DNA of 64,000 bases from Haloarcula nitratireducens (GTDB taxonomy: Archaea; Halobacteriota; Halobacteria; Halobacteriales; Haloarculaceae), in NCBI RefSeq assembly GCF_019599505.1, contig NZ_RKLT01000016.1, positions 1 through 64,000 of the forward strand. Reading direction: 5' to 3'. Within the stretch, counting starts at the first letter, position 1. Each line of letters begins with the position of its first letter. Below, one piece after another: positions 37,147-45,687 of this stretch. The notes beneath the pieces are model-generated. The model was given only the letters and a program-made list of their open reading frames with translations. It was not told the DNA's origin and searched no databases. A program made the position numbers and the translations under genes.

Positions 37147-37293
37147 AGTGTTCACCGAATAGAGAAACGATAGCCGGAAGGAGAATCGATAAGGACAATT
37201 CTCCAGCGGATAGAATCCGGCAGATCGAGCTGCCTCAGACGAATAGCGAGATAAGTAGCACACGGTGCAGCGTGACTCGGGGAAGTCGCCTGC

Positions 37294-38151
37294 TCAGACG
37301 GTAGCAGTTCCCGTTCGGTCGGCGATCGAACACTTGACGGATAGTCGTTCGACGCCGACGAGGATGGCTACTGCGATGAGTGCAGTTACGAGTAGCAAAA
37401 CGAGCGGTTGTTGATACGTTCCGAGTTGGCCCGCTTCCGCCAGCGACGACACGATGCCGTACAGCGCCATGAAGTTGTGGAAGACGAGCGCTCCGTAGAA
37501 GGACCCGCCGACGAAGTAGATCAGTCCCGTACCTACCCCCACGACCGTGAGGAGGCCAACCATCTTGATCGTATTAAACGGGGGGCTGTGTGCGAAGTGA
37601 TAGACGCCGAAAAGCGCCGCCGAGATCGGTAGCGCACTCCCATTTGTGATGTACGGGTTGAGCCCCCGATGGCGTAACAGGGCGGCGACGCTTCCTCCGA
37701 CGACAACCCAGCATACTACCACCTCGGCGATAGACACGGGGAGCACCTGTGCGAAGACGTTGGTGACGACGACCGGATCAGTAGTCGGCGGCTGTTGAAG
37801 CGTGTAGATGACGAACCCGAGCACACCGGCGGCCGAGACTGCGACGATGGTGCGCAGAGCCGAGCGGAATCCCAGTTCCGAACGGGAGACGAACCCGGAC
37901 GCGATGAACTCTCGCACGACCAACAGGGCCAGAACGGTACCGACGAGGATGTTCGCTACGCCAGTATACACAAGACGGTCCGTCACGGCGTCCGGACGAA
38001 GCAACGTCTGGATGCGCCCTTCTAATAACCACGTGAGTGCAGTCCACATGACGTACGTCGCTCCGGCGGCGAGTACCTTCGTCAGCGGTGACAGGCGACG
38101 GACACGGTGGAGTCCTAGAGTGCCGACCGCGTAGCTGGTTATTTTTCTCAT
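37294..38151 (-). CDS. CPBP-like polytopic membrane protein (degenerate motifs)
   Basis: A 285-residue protein with about seven membrane segments. FGVYHFAHSPP near 190 and LVFHNFMALYG near 235 resemble motifs 2 and 3 of the CPBP intramembrane protease family. Motif 1 (EExxxR) is not seen; the place reads SIAEVVVCWVVVGG. It may be an inactive or divergent member. ATG 38151 is used because the longer ORF would overlap the divergent gene starting at 38363. Confidence 0.65.
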   Translation of the reverse strand: MRKITSYAVGTLGLHRVRRLSPLTKVLAAGATYVMWTALTWLLEGRIQTLLRPDAVTDRLVYTGVANILVGTVLALLVVREFIASGFVSRSELGFRSALRTIVAVSAAGVLGFVIYTLQQPPTTDPVVVTNVFAQVLPVSIAEVVVCWVVVGGSVAALLRHRGLNPYITNGSALPISAALFGVYHFAHSPPFNTIKMVGLLTVVGVGTGLIYFVGGSFYGALVFHNFMALYGIVSSLAEAGQLGTYQQPLVLLLVTALIAVAILVGVERLSVKCSIADRTGTATV

Positions 38152-38362
38152 AGAACTGTATTCGACAGGGGACGCGATAGCAGTTCGGTACGCTTCCCGT
38201 GTGGCGGGGATCGATAATCGAGGAATCTCCGGACCATTGGATAGAATATAGTTCGACCTCAGGCGAGTTCCCAGGACACTATCGTAGGTGGTTCCCAAAT
38301 AGCAGGAACCAACCGCTACAACGATCGTTTTCGGGCGTGTAGGTTCGTATGGTGAACACTCC

Positions 38363-39058
38363 ATGGAGAGTCTTGAGAAAAATCGGTCCGCAGTTGCCGG
38401 ATCACTGATAAATACAGAACGAACCTGGCGGCGACGAATTCGACTAATAGCGGGCACCGTACTCTTCGGAGGCGTCTACTGGGCGCTGGTTCGACCGCGG
38501 ATGCTCAACTGGGGAGCGACAGCGGCAGAGGTCGAACGGTCACTTCCTGGCGACGACCTACTACCGGACGCAGATGCAGCGTCGACGATGGCAATCACTA
38601 TCGACGCCCCGCCCGACGCCATCTGGCCGTGGCTGCGCCAACTCGGTCAAGAACGGGGCGGGTTCTACAGCTACGAGTGGGCGGAGAACCTCGTCGGGCT
38701 CGACATCCACAACACCGACCGCATCGTTCCAGAGTGGCAGGACCTCTCTGTGGGCGACACCATCCGTCTCGGTCAGGCCGATCGATTCCCGGACGCGACG
38801 CTGGAGGTGGTCGAACTCGATCCGGAACGGGCGCTGGTCCTCCGAACGCCCGACCAGCCGGCGTGGTGGGTCTGGTCGTTCACCCTCGAGCCGCTCGACG
38901 ACCGGACGACGCGACTGCTCGTCCGCTCTCGTATTCGTCTGCCGGGGAATCCTGCAGTTCGGATCGGCGCTCAATCGGTGCTCGATCCCGTCACGTTCGT
39001 GATGACCTACGGAATGCTGCGGGGACTTCGAGAGCGGACGGAACGACTGACGAAGTAA
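38363..39058 (+). CDS. SRPBCC (START/polyketide cyclase-like) protein with a membrane anchor
   Basis: A 231-residue protein. One membrane segment (LIAGTVLFGGVYWALV, about 28-44) precedes a SRPBCC-type ligand-binding fold (MAITIDAPPDAIWPWLRQLG, then GGFYSYEWAENLVGLDIHNT, then WWVWSFTLEPLDDRTTRLLV). Such domains bind lipids or hydrophobic ligands in a deep pocket. It is divergent from the CPBP-like gene. The ligand cannot be inferred. Confidence 0.78.
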   Translation: MESLEKNRSAVAGSLINTERTWRRRIRLIAGTVLFGGVYWALVRPRMLNWGATAAEVERSLPGDDLLPDADAASTMAITIDAPPDAIWPWLRQLGQERGGFYSYEWAENLVGLDIHNTDRIVPEWQDLSVGDTIRLGQADRFPDATLEVVELDPERALVLRTPDQPAWWVWSFTLEPLDDRTTRLLVRSRIRLPGNPAVRIGAQSVLDPVTFVMTYGMLRGLRERTERLTK

Positions 39059-39158
39059 CCGAGTTCACAGGTCAATTCGAAGCGAGGTGCTCGCATATGA
39101 GGCTAGCCGTGCACGAATATGACGGGACGGTCGGCGCGTACCGAGGAGGCTGTACCCT

Positions 39159-39363
39159 ATGATTCGAATCGCGGTCGCCGTCTTCCTCGTACTGCACGGA
39201 TTGGTTCACGTCTGGTACGTCGTACTGAGCTAGGGCTGGATCGAAGTCGAAAAGCAGATGCGCTGGAACGGATAGTCGTGGCTGCTCTCTGGAATCCTCC
39301 CCGAACGGACGATTCTTTCCCTCGCCAGTGTGCTCTACGTGGTGGTTGCACTCGGGTTTGACT
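39159..39363 (+). pseudogene. Broken membrane-protein gene with two in-frame TAG codons
   Basis: From ATG 39159 the frame encodes MIRIAVAVFLVLHGLVHVWY, a stop TAG at 39231-39233, then GWIEVEKQMRWNG, a stop TAG at 39273-39275, then SWLLSGILPERTILSLASVL. Both TAGs sit where a CAG (Gln) would fit. The gene then ends in repeat copy C at about 39364. It is dead: two nonsense codons and truncation. Confidence 0.65.
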
Positions 39364-39674
39364 ACACCAGCAGAACCCGTGGAGCCGCCCTCCCTCGCCG
39401 GAACGAGGACGCTCGCTGACTCGCGGCGTCGCCGCTCGTCTCTCGCGGTCGCGAGCGACCGCGCATCGTTCGCTGTGTTCCGGGCACAGCGGAGCCGCGC
39501 CGGGCTGTCACCCATCCGGCACTCAGGCGGCTCCGCGGGATACTCACCGAACCGCTACCGCAGAAAATGTTCCCCGCCGACGGAAGTGGCAGTCGGTGAT
39601 CTAGACGACCAATTGGTGGCGAGACTCGATAACGAATAGCTAACCAACGCTAACCCGCTGTCGTGTTGGTTAGC
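39364..39674 (+). repeat. GC-rich structured element, copy C (long form), with downstream hairpin
   Basis: The outer stem GGAGCCGCC (39381-39389) pairs with GGCGGCTCC (39526-39534), a G-C to A-T compensatory change relative to copies A, D and F. The internal hairpin GCGGC-GTC-GCCGC replaces ACGGC/GCCGT of A and E, again compensatory. The hairpin GCTAACCAAC/GTTGGTTAGC is at 39639-39674. No AAA tail follows; the sequence diverges after about 39720. Confidence 0.78.
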
Positions 39675-39891
39675 AGCGATGAACCACGACCAGCAGTCGC
39701 CGTTCGTTCGCCAAATCTGTTGTGAGCACGGGACTGTCCTCCTATCGAACAACGCGAAGGAGGATTTCGAACCTCCACTAAGTGCGCCCGCGTCGCTATC
39801 AGATAGATGTCTCGTCGTGCAAATCGACGCAGTAGTACCAGTTTTGCCCCCATCGAACGGACTTTAATCGAGTCAGCTGTTTACTACTGTG
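39675..39891. other. Gene-free region downstream of copy C
   Basis: It holds the end of the repeat unit (to about 39720), then unassigned sequence. On the minus strand, 39758-39775 reads GGAGG-TTCGAAAT-CCTCC, which looks like a T-arm, but the loop is one base too long and no complete tRNA can be folded around it. The TATA-like ctttaatcg (39862-39870) lies about 25 bp before the next gene. Confidence 0.35.
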
Positions 39892-40803
39892 ATGAACGAG
39901 GCGGAATTTTGCGCCCACCTCCAAACGGTCTGTGCGACCGCAATCGAGGACTACCGGACGCGGTTTCCAGCACAGCCGCCATTATCCCAGCGGCTTCCCC
40001 ACGACACAGATAGTGCACTCGCTTCGACAGCCGATATCGAGACGTGCTTTTCAGCACTCGTTGAGTTCTATGATTCCCTGCTTGGCGTGGATTCGACGCC
40101 GTATCGAGACCAATGGCGTGACCACCTTGTCTATGATTTTTCGCTCCGTGAGCGCCTGACGTTATTGGGCAGTGATCTCCCAGCGTCACTGACACTCTTT
40201 ATAATCGCAGGGCGGTATGCTGCTCACACCGGTTATATCGGGATCAGCGGTGGACGGCTGCCCATCGCACGAGCGGGTGAAATGCTCGCGTCGGAACTGT
40301 GTCACGCCTACCAGCATCGCTTTGACTCGCCAACCTGGCACCATCCATATCTGCAAGAAGGCTTCGAGCTAGCAGCGTCGATTCGCGCGCTCACGTATCT
40401 CGCCGATGAACTGGATGACGAAATGCTGGCCCACCGGGCGTGCCGGCAGCGAACGAGAGCCCTCCTCCAAGGAACAATCGCTCATGGGATCCGCAACGGC
40501 GGTATCACAGCAGCCACTGTTCGTAACCTCGGTGTCACCGACCGCGAACTGTCGGAACTACGAGCCGCACTCCCAGTCCGGCTACTCGGCACAATTTGGC
40601 CACGGTATCACTGGGGGAGTACCGCTTTCCTCCCCGAATACGACCTCTTTGGCTCGCTGCTTCTCGTGAGTGAGGCTCTAGACGTACCCGATACCTATTT
40701 GCGGGCCTTCTGGGGCAAACACCCCTGGGACGAACTCATCGCTGAACTCCGGTCGACGAGACCAGGCTGGCTGTGGCAGCAATATCACACCAGTGGTGAG
40801 TAG
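39892..40803 (+). CDS. Protein of unknown function with an HxxxH motif
   Basis: A 303-residue soluble protein. A central ASELCHAYQHRF (about 140) followed by LQEGFELAAS about 14 residues later resembles the zinc site of gluzincin metallopeptidases, with HAYQH in place of HExxH. The Glu that normally acts in catalysis is not in the usual place, so activity is uncertain. Other parts are helical with a conserved-looking end (LRSTRPGWLWQQYHT). No partner genes; repeat copies C and D lie on both sides. Confidence 0.6.
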   Translation: MNEAEFCAHLQTVCATAIEDYRTRFPAQPPLSQRLPHDTDSALASTADIETCFSALVEFYDSLLGVDSTPYRDQWRDHLVYDFSLRERLTLLGSDLPASLTLFIIAGRYAAHTGYIGISGGRLPIARAGEMLASELCHAYQHRFDSPTWHHPYLQEGFELAASIRALTYLADELDDEMLAHRACRQRTRALLQGTIAHGIRNGGITAATVRNLGVTDRELSELRAALPVRLLGTIWPRYHWGSTAFLPEYDLFGSLLLVSEALDVPDTYLRAFWGKHPWDELIAELRSTRPGWLWQQYHTSGE

Positions 40804-40849
40804 CGCATCGCCATGGGCTGATCGAGATCCACGTCTCGAACAGCGGCGC

Positions 40850-41117
40850 TAACCATAACAGCCGAACCTTTGGGGCCGCCCTCCCTCGCCGGAACGAGGA
40901 CGTTCGCTCCGCTCACTGTGGTCCGGGCGCGGCAGAGCCGTGCCGGGCTTTCACCCATCCGGCACTCGGGCGGCCCCGCGGGATGCTCACGACACCGCGA
41001 CCGCACAAGATGTCCCCCGCCGACGGCAGTGCCAATCAGTGTTGGACGACCAACTATCGACGAGACTCGACAGTGACGGGTAGCTAACCAACGAGAGTGC
41101 CTACACTGTTGGTTAGC
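40850..41117 (+). repeat. GC-rich structured element, copy D (short form), with downstream hairpin
   Basis: The outer stem GGGGCCGCCC (40872-40881) pairs perfectly with GGGCGGCCCC (40968-40977). The long internal arms are absent. GCTAACCAAC (41083-41092) and GTTGGTTAGC (41108-41117) form the downstream hairpin. The best preserved AAA tail follows only 23 bp later. Confidence 0.78.
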
Positions 41118-41139
41118 AATAACGAGTCATTCCCAGGCG

Positions 41140-41345
41140 AGATCGGCCTACCCAACCATGAAGCTCGCGAGGCTATCTTCCATATCCAACTCCATGGCCG
41201 GCCAACCACACTCGACGAGGAGGCCTACCAGACGCTTGCGGACCGCACAGAGGGCTTGAGCAGCGCCGACATCGTGGGTATCGTCGACGACGCCGCCATG
41301 CAAGCCGCCGAGCGCGATGCCGAGGCCAATACCGGAGCCGAGCCA
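41140..41345 (+). pseudogene. AAA-ATPase 3' tail, best preserved copy (unit D)
   Basis: Without a frameshift it reads IGLPNHEAREAIFHIQLHGR, PTTLDEEAYQTLADRTEGLS, SADIVGIVDDAAMQAAERDA. This is the C-terminal helical lid of a CDC48/PAN-like AAA ATPase; the Walker and arginine-finger regions are absent. It may still be translated as part of a 107-residue ORF (41097-41420), but it has no catalytic part. Confidence 0.7.
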
Positions 41346-41429
41346 ATCGTAGCGGTCGTCGATACAACCAGTCACCTCCCGAGAGACGAGAGCGACGAGT
41401 ATCGCACCGACATCAGATGAGTACCGCTG

Positions 41430-41816
41430 TCAGCATTGTGCCGGGACTGGCCGTGTTAGACGAGTCCTGACGCCTGACCCACGTGCAGTAATCGTGATTG
41501 TCCCGCCTGTATCGACCGTCTCGAACACCGTCGCTTGCGACTCGCCCGCTGCAAGATTGGGGATTGTTTTCGCTGTCCCATTGACGACTATCTCGACATC
41601 TAAGGCTGCTCTGGAAGCATACTGATTCGTTATTCGTACCTGCAGTGTCGTCGCATCACAAACTCGCTGAATACCAAGATAGGCCTCGTCATCGGACGCA
41701 ATAGCGATCTCACTAGTCCGCTCCGTCGCTGTGGAACTAACCCCACTGGTCGGGGCGATAAGCACCCACGCCAGAAGTAACGTAGCGATGAGAACCCCGT
41801 ATTTCGCTCGCGTCAT
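41430..41816 (-). CDS. Secreted DUF1102-like surface protein, small
   Basis: A 128-residue exported protein. A signal peptide (YGVLIATLLLAWVLIAPTSG) precedes a beta-sandwich-like domain starting SEIAIASDDEAYLGIQR, the pattern (acidic residues, then AYLG) seen at the start of the DUF1102 protein at 42859. The rest (LDVEIVVNGTAKTIP, VFETVDTGGTITITARG) is all-beta. Its ATG overlaps the stop of the DUF7344 gene by 4 bp, so the two form an operon. It may be a minor subunit of the surface structure encoded nearby. Confidence 0.7.
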   Translation of the reverse strand: MTRAKYGVLIATLLLAWVLIAPTSGVSSTATERTSEIAIASDDEAYLGIQRVCDATTLQVRITNQYASRAALDVEIVVNGTAKTIPNLAAGESQATVFETVDTGGTITITARGSGVRTRLTRPVPAQC

Positions 41817-42412
41817 TGGGTATCAACCTCCGGTGGCGCACCACTGCTACCAAGCTTCATTCGCTTCGTATCGTACAGGAAGACGAGCGACGAGACAACT
41901 AGAGAAAACACGAAAAAAAGCGCCCACTCGAAATCAGAGAATAGTGTCAGCGGAGCCAGATCGAGTCCCACGAAGGCAAGCAACACAGAATGAACCCCAG
42001 AGAGAACGGGAAAATAGACACCCCAGGGAACATTCCGTTTCCCAACAACCTCGGCATAGACATCGATGTCGTCCAAGACAGGCGTAGGTTCGACACTGCC
42101 CGCCCGCTTGTCAAATTCGACAAGACCGATATCGTGCATCTTCGGGAGGTGTCGCTGTTGGAGCGCCGAGTACACGTATTTCCGCTCGTGTGAGGTGACT
42201 TCATGTGGTGACTTCCCGTGCTCCCACGCTGCGATTTGTTCGGCCATCTCCCCGAAGCTTGCTCTCTCGTCTACTTGTTGGAGATAGTGAAGTGCATACC
42301 GACGCCGTCTGTTTGCAAAGACGTCATATAGATCGCCAATAGGAGGCTTCTCGCCATCCGGTTCGATAGCAGTATGATGGCTCGAATTCCCCTCAGTCCC
42401 CTTACTTGACAT
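41813..42412 (-). CDS. DUF7344 winged-helix regulator with membrane segments
   Basis: A 199-residue protein. The N-terminal DUF7344-type winged helix (LYDVFANRRRRYALHYLQQV, then YSALQQRHLPKMHDIGLVEF) resembles a DNA-binding domain. Two membrane segments follow (VHSVLLAFVGLDLAPLTLF and LFFVFSLVVSSLVFLY). A membrane-tethered regulator of the divergent surface-protein gene at 42859 is plausible. It is co-transcribed with the small DUF1102-like gene. Confidence 0.75.
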   Translation of the reverse strand: MSSKGTEGNSSHHTAIEPDGEKPPIGDLYDVFANRRRRYALHYLQQVDERASFGEMAEQIAAWEHGKSPHEVTSHERKYVYSALQQRHLPKMHDIGLVEFDKRAGSVEPTPVLDDIDVYAEVVGKRNVPWGVYFPVLSGVHSVLLAFVGLDLAPLTLFSDFEWALFFVFSLVVSSLVFLYDTKRMKLGSSGAPPEVDTQ

Positions 42413-42858
42413 TTAGCGAAATGAACTTCCCCCTCAAAGATTGTAACGCAGGCAATTACCCATTCAATTCGATTTTAACGGCCATCTATAGATCTTGACG
42501 TACCATTCTCGGAGTCCGGGAAGCCAACCAAGTCAACCGTTCGGTGTCGGAGAACATCTTCCCAGGCTCCGAGAACGTTTGCTTCGGAGCCGAGAACCCA
42601 ACGGCGTCGCTTGCTCGGTCTCGAAGAATATCGTCGTGACCTCCGAGAATGGTCTTCTTTCGACCCGAGAAACAGTCGAGTCGATGGTTCGGTGGCCAAG
42701 AAATCTTCGTGAGCCCCGAGAACGGCCTTCTCGCGCCAGAATACGATACCCATGGCCTTTGACGCGATAAGTACGCGCCGCACTGAACGAACACGTCGCT
42801 GGTGACGTGCTCGCCGACGTAGGTGATAGACGGCGCGAGAAAACCACGGAGAAAACCA
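42413..42858. promoter_or_regulatory. Divergent intergenic region with phased direct repeats (42518-42742)
   Basis: About ten copies of a degenerate CCGAGAAC-like core lie at 42518, 42550, 42571, 42592, 42624, 42645, 42667, 42698, 42718 and 42737. Spacing runs 32, 21, 21, 32, 21, 22, 31, 20, 19, so triplets repeat with a period of about 75 bp. Spacings near 21 and 32 bp are two and three helical turns, placing the cores on one face of the DNA. It sits between the DUF7344 regulator and the surface-protein gene. A minus-strand ORF across it (75 = 25 codons) is a competing explanation. Confidence 0.5.
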
Positions 42859-43509
42859 ATGCAACGACGCAAATTCATGATCGGAATGGGATCGCTCGCC
42901 GCCGGCGGGGCGGCCGCAATGGGGACTGGCGCATTCAGCGGAGTCGTCTCGAAACGCACCGCGAGCGTTGAAATCGCACACGACAAGAACGCGTACCTCG
43001 GTCTCCACGAAATCCCGAGCAGCCCCAACGAGAGCTATGTCGATTACGAGGGTGGCCACCTTCGCATCCGGATGGATCCGTCCAACCCGAACAAGACGGG
43101 CAACGGTGATCCAAGCGCCCCTAATAACGGCGAAGGCGTGAATTCTGACTCGTACACCTGGTTCAACAAGCTCTTCAAAATCTGTAACCAGGGGAAGCAG
43201 GATGTCAAGGTGTTCCTCTACAAGAAGGGCGACAATGCGGATCATGTCGTCTTCTACAATGGCTATCGGTCGGGACCATGCCACGGGACCAAGATAGAGA
43301 CGGGTACGTGCCAACCCATCGGCATGTTGACCTGCACGAAGGGTCTTGAGGAAGACGACAGTCTACTGGAGAACCTCTACATCGTCGCCCTGGGAACCGA
43401 GGAGAATCAAGTTAGCACAATGGATGCCTCGGCCGCGAGTAGCGAGATGGGCGTGCCAAGCGGCACAATGGCTAACGACGAATACGTCAGCGATATTACG
43501 TTCGAATAA
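42859..43509 (+). CDS. DUF1102-type exported surface protein (TasA-like filament candidate)
   Basis: A 216-residue exported protein. The N-terminus MQRRKFMIGMGSLAAGGAAA is a twin-arginine-like signal; the mature part starts with a conserved TASVEIAHDKNAYLGLHE, typical of DUF1102. The body is all-beta with paired cysteines (KICNQG, GPCHGT, GTCQPIG, LTCTKG). DUF1102/camelysin-type proteins are processed by SipW-like signal peptidases; the next gene encodes one. Related archaeal and bacterial proteins (TasA, AbpA) form extracellular fibres by donor-strand exchange. ATG 42859 is chosen over 42823 to place the signal at the start. Confidence 0.78.
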   Translation: MQRRKFMIGMGSLAAGGAAAMGTGAFSGVVSKRTASVEIAHDKNAYLGLHEIPSSPNESYVDYEGGHLRIRMDPSNPNKTGNGDPSAPNNGEGVNSDSYTWFNKLFKICNQGKQDVKVFLYKKGDNADHVVFYNGYRSGPCHGTKIETGTCQPIGMLTCTKGLEEDDSLLENLYIVALGTEENQVSTMDASAASSEMGVPSGTMANDEYVSDITFE

Positions 43510-43755
43510 CGAACGACCGCTACGTTACCGACAGCCTGTCCGAGGCGGCCCACCGCGCAACCCGTTTTTTCGCTGCCAACAGCCCGAATTACCTCGCCAA
43601 CTAGACTAGCTAATTGACGGACTCTCTAGGGCGAATGGCAACAGCGAGTGTAGAGACTAACAGATTTAATTGCTGGCGAAAAAGCCGAAATCAGTGCCAG
43701 AATCGGCGAAATTCCTCCATAACAAACCCTGGAAACGGCGTCCCGTCAACTAGTT

Positions 43756-44925
43756 ATGGGGATTCGGAAGACGGGCGTGACCGTGCTGGAACTCATTGTC
43801 GTGCTCGCAGTGCTCGCTCTCGTTATCGGGTCGGTACTCGGACAGCCTGTCGTCCTGAGCTATGTAGAAACGGGGAGCATGGCGCCGACGCTGGAACCGG
43901 GTGATGGATTTGTCGCCGTGCCCGCGCAACTCGACGCCTCGATAGAGACCGGTGATGTCGTCGTGTACCGGGCTGAAGAGATCCAGGGGGGCGGGCTCAT
44001 CACCCACCGTGTGGTTGGCGAAACGGAACGGGGATTCATCACCAAGGGTGATGCCAACGCCGTTACTGATCAGTCTGGGCAGGAACCACCGGTAAAGCGC
44101 GCTCAGATAGTGGCGACGGCATTCCAGATCGACGGCCAGGTAGTCGCCATCCCTAATCTTGGAACGGCCATCGAGGGGACACAGTCGCTGTTGGGTACTG
44201 TCCAACGATCGATGGCAGGACTGCTGGGAACGCGTGCCGTCTTGGGCGTTCAGGGGTTCGCATATCTATTCTTTGCAGCGGCGGTCCTCTGGTATGTCGT
44301 CGCGGAGTGGCGCGCCCGAAATGGCAAAGAACGGACACGGGTGACTTCCCGAGCGACTGGAATTAACAGTCGACTCGCAATGGGAGTGTTCGCGGCATTG
44401 CTTGTGGTCGGTGCGACGGCGGCAATGGTCGCGCCTGCAGGCGCGCAGCAATACGGCGTGGTGAGCGCGGAGTACGACTCGGAGCGGCCGAACGTCATCC
44501 AGATGGGCGAGTCGAAGAGTCAGCAGTACGCGGTCGGGAACAGCGGGTTCCTTCCCGTCGTCGCGTATCTCGAACCCGGAAGCGAGGGTGTCGAGGTACA
44601 CCAGCAAGAGGTATACGTAGACGGACAAAGTGTGGCGAACGCGACAGTAACACTCCATGCGCCGTCTGAAACCGGGTACTACCGTCGATTCGTGGTCGAA
44701 CACCGCTACCTCGCTGTCCTCCCCCAACCAATGATACAACAGCTCTATACAGTCCATCCATGGGCGCCAATCGTGATTATCGACGCCCTGATCGCGGTAC
44801 CGTTCTATTTCTTGGGGATGACGCTTATCGGAGACGGCTACATTCGGCAGCGCTCCCGGAGTCAGGGTCTCTCTCTGGGGACACGTGTTCGGCGCGCGAT
44901 CCAGCGCCTCTATCGGTCCCGTTGA
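43756..44925 (+). CDS. SipW-like signal peptidase I with C-terminal extension
   Basis: A 389-residue membrane protein. The first membrane segment (VTVLELIVVLAVLALVIGSV) is followed by the catalytic Ser in ETGSMAPTLEPGD (about 40) and the His of GGLITHRVVGE (about 82), as in ER/SipW-type S26B peptidases that use His instead of Lys. GFITKGDANAVTD matches box E. Further membrane segments at about 165, 215 and 340, with an outer beta domain between, are an extension beyond usual length. It is predicted to process the DUF1102 protein encoded 250 bp upstream. Confidence 0.85.
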   Translation: MGIRKTGVTVLELIVVLAVLALVIGSVLGQPVVLSYVETGSMAPTLEPGDGFVAVPAQLDASIETGDVVVYRAEEIQGGGLITHRVVGETERGFITKGDANAVTDQSGQEPPVKRAQIVATAFQIDGQVVAIPNLGTAIEGTQSLLGTVQRSMAGLLGTRAVLGVQGFAYLFFAAAVLWYVVAEWRARNGKERTRVTSRATGINSRLAMGVFAALLVVGATAAMVAPAGAQQYGVVSAEYDSERPNVIQMGESKSQQYAVGNSGFLPVVAYLEPGSEGVEVHQQEVYVDGQSVANATVTLHAPSETGYYRRFVVEHRYLAVLPQPMIQQLYTVHPWAPIVIIDALIAVPFYFLGMTLIGDGYIRQRSRSQGLSLGTRVRRAIQRLYRSR

Positions 44926-45060
44926 GGCCCACCACGCATCGCCAGTCGTTAATTTGCCGCCACAGTTTGAGTCTGTCTACCTCGCCGTCATACGCTGCCT
45001 GTACCAGTCATCGAGCAACGAATCCAGCTGACCGTCGGCAGCAGCAACATCGTCGGTATC

Positions 45061-45175
45061 TACAGGCGGAGCAGACCGAGTGCCTCGGGGTCGTTCGAGA
45101 CGGCTTTGCCGTCTCGTGATGACGAGAGCGGCGCTCTCTCGAACCACGTGACCCCGAGGCGGTTCACCACGCGAG
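45061..45175. repeat. GCCTCGGGG hairpin element, long copy with a nested palindrome
   Basis: It starts acaggcggagcagaccgag, as at 14517, then GCCTCGGGG, and closes with CCCCGAGGC. In the 14.5-kb copy the loop is five bases; here it holds about 65 bases that themselves fold: GTTCGAGA with TCTCGAAC enclosing GACGGC-TTT-GCCGTC and GAGAGC-GGC-GCTCTC. A third copy is inverted at 56590-56640. Confidence 0.6.
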
Positions 45176-45314
45176 GTGTAGTCATTACGTCTGTGAGTCA
45201 TCGAAGCCAAACACGGAGGCCGTGCTGCCGGTCGCAATCTTGACCACGGAGACCACTGAGAATAGCGAGAATGGAAGTGATAACAAAAGGATTCCCAACA
45301 GTGTCGTGATATGC

Positions 45315-45569
45315 ATGTCATCCCCGACCAAGGAGATCGCGGATACACAGAATACAGAGCTTTCGGAGCGACAAACCCGAATTCTCGAATATCTCCGCGA
45401 TCAGGCTCCAGAACAGACATATTTCAAGTCCCGACTTATCGCCGCGGAGCTTGAACTGTCATCGAAAGAGGTGGGCGCGAATATGCCGATTATCCAACAA
45501 GCTGCGACACACCTCGAGATCGAAAAATGGGGATACTCTTCCGGAACGACATGGAAAGTCACCCCCTGA
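45315..45569 (+). CDS. DUF7123-type small HTH protein
   Basis: An 84-residue protein: LSERQTRILEYLRDQAPEQT, YFKSRLIAAELELSSKEVGA, then EIEKWGYSSGTTWKV. This is the haloarchaeal DUF7123 family with a winged-helix-like fold. It may bind DNA. ATG 45315 gives the compact protein; the upstream ORF is non-coding. It sits between the signal peptidase and DUF5305 genes but has its own spacing (118 bp to the next). Confidence 0.78.
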   Translation: MSSPTKEIADTQNTELSERQTRILEYLRDQAPEQTYFKSRLIAAELELSSKEVGANMPIIQQAATHLEIEKWGYSSGTTWKVTP

Positions 45570-45687
45570 ATAGGCTGTTGGTCCCGCAGATAGCCGCCGA
45601 TTCGTGGAAATACCGCCAGTATAAACTGATTTGTAGATTGTCATAAGCTCCATAACGAAACCAATAGGGGGGCAACTGTCCCGCTAC

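Noticed and set aside
39740..39800. tRNA gene or attachment site on the minus strand
   Set aside because: A T-arm-like GGAGG...CCTCC is present but its loop has eight bases, and no acceptor, D or anticodon stems can be paired around it.
42475..43314. Large minus-strand ORFs opposite the DUF1102 gene
   Set aside because: They run antisense to a well-supported exported protein. The part over 42518-42742 is repetitive DNA and is described as a possible control region; coding was kept only as an alternative.
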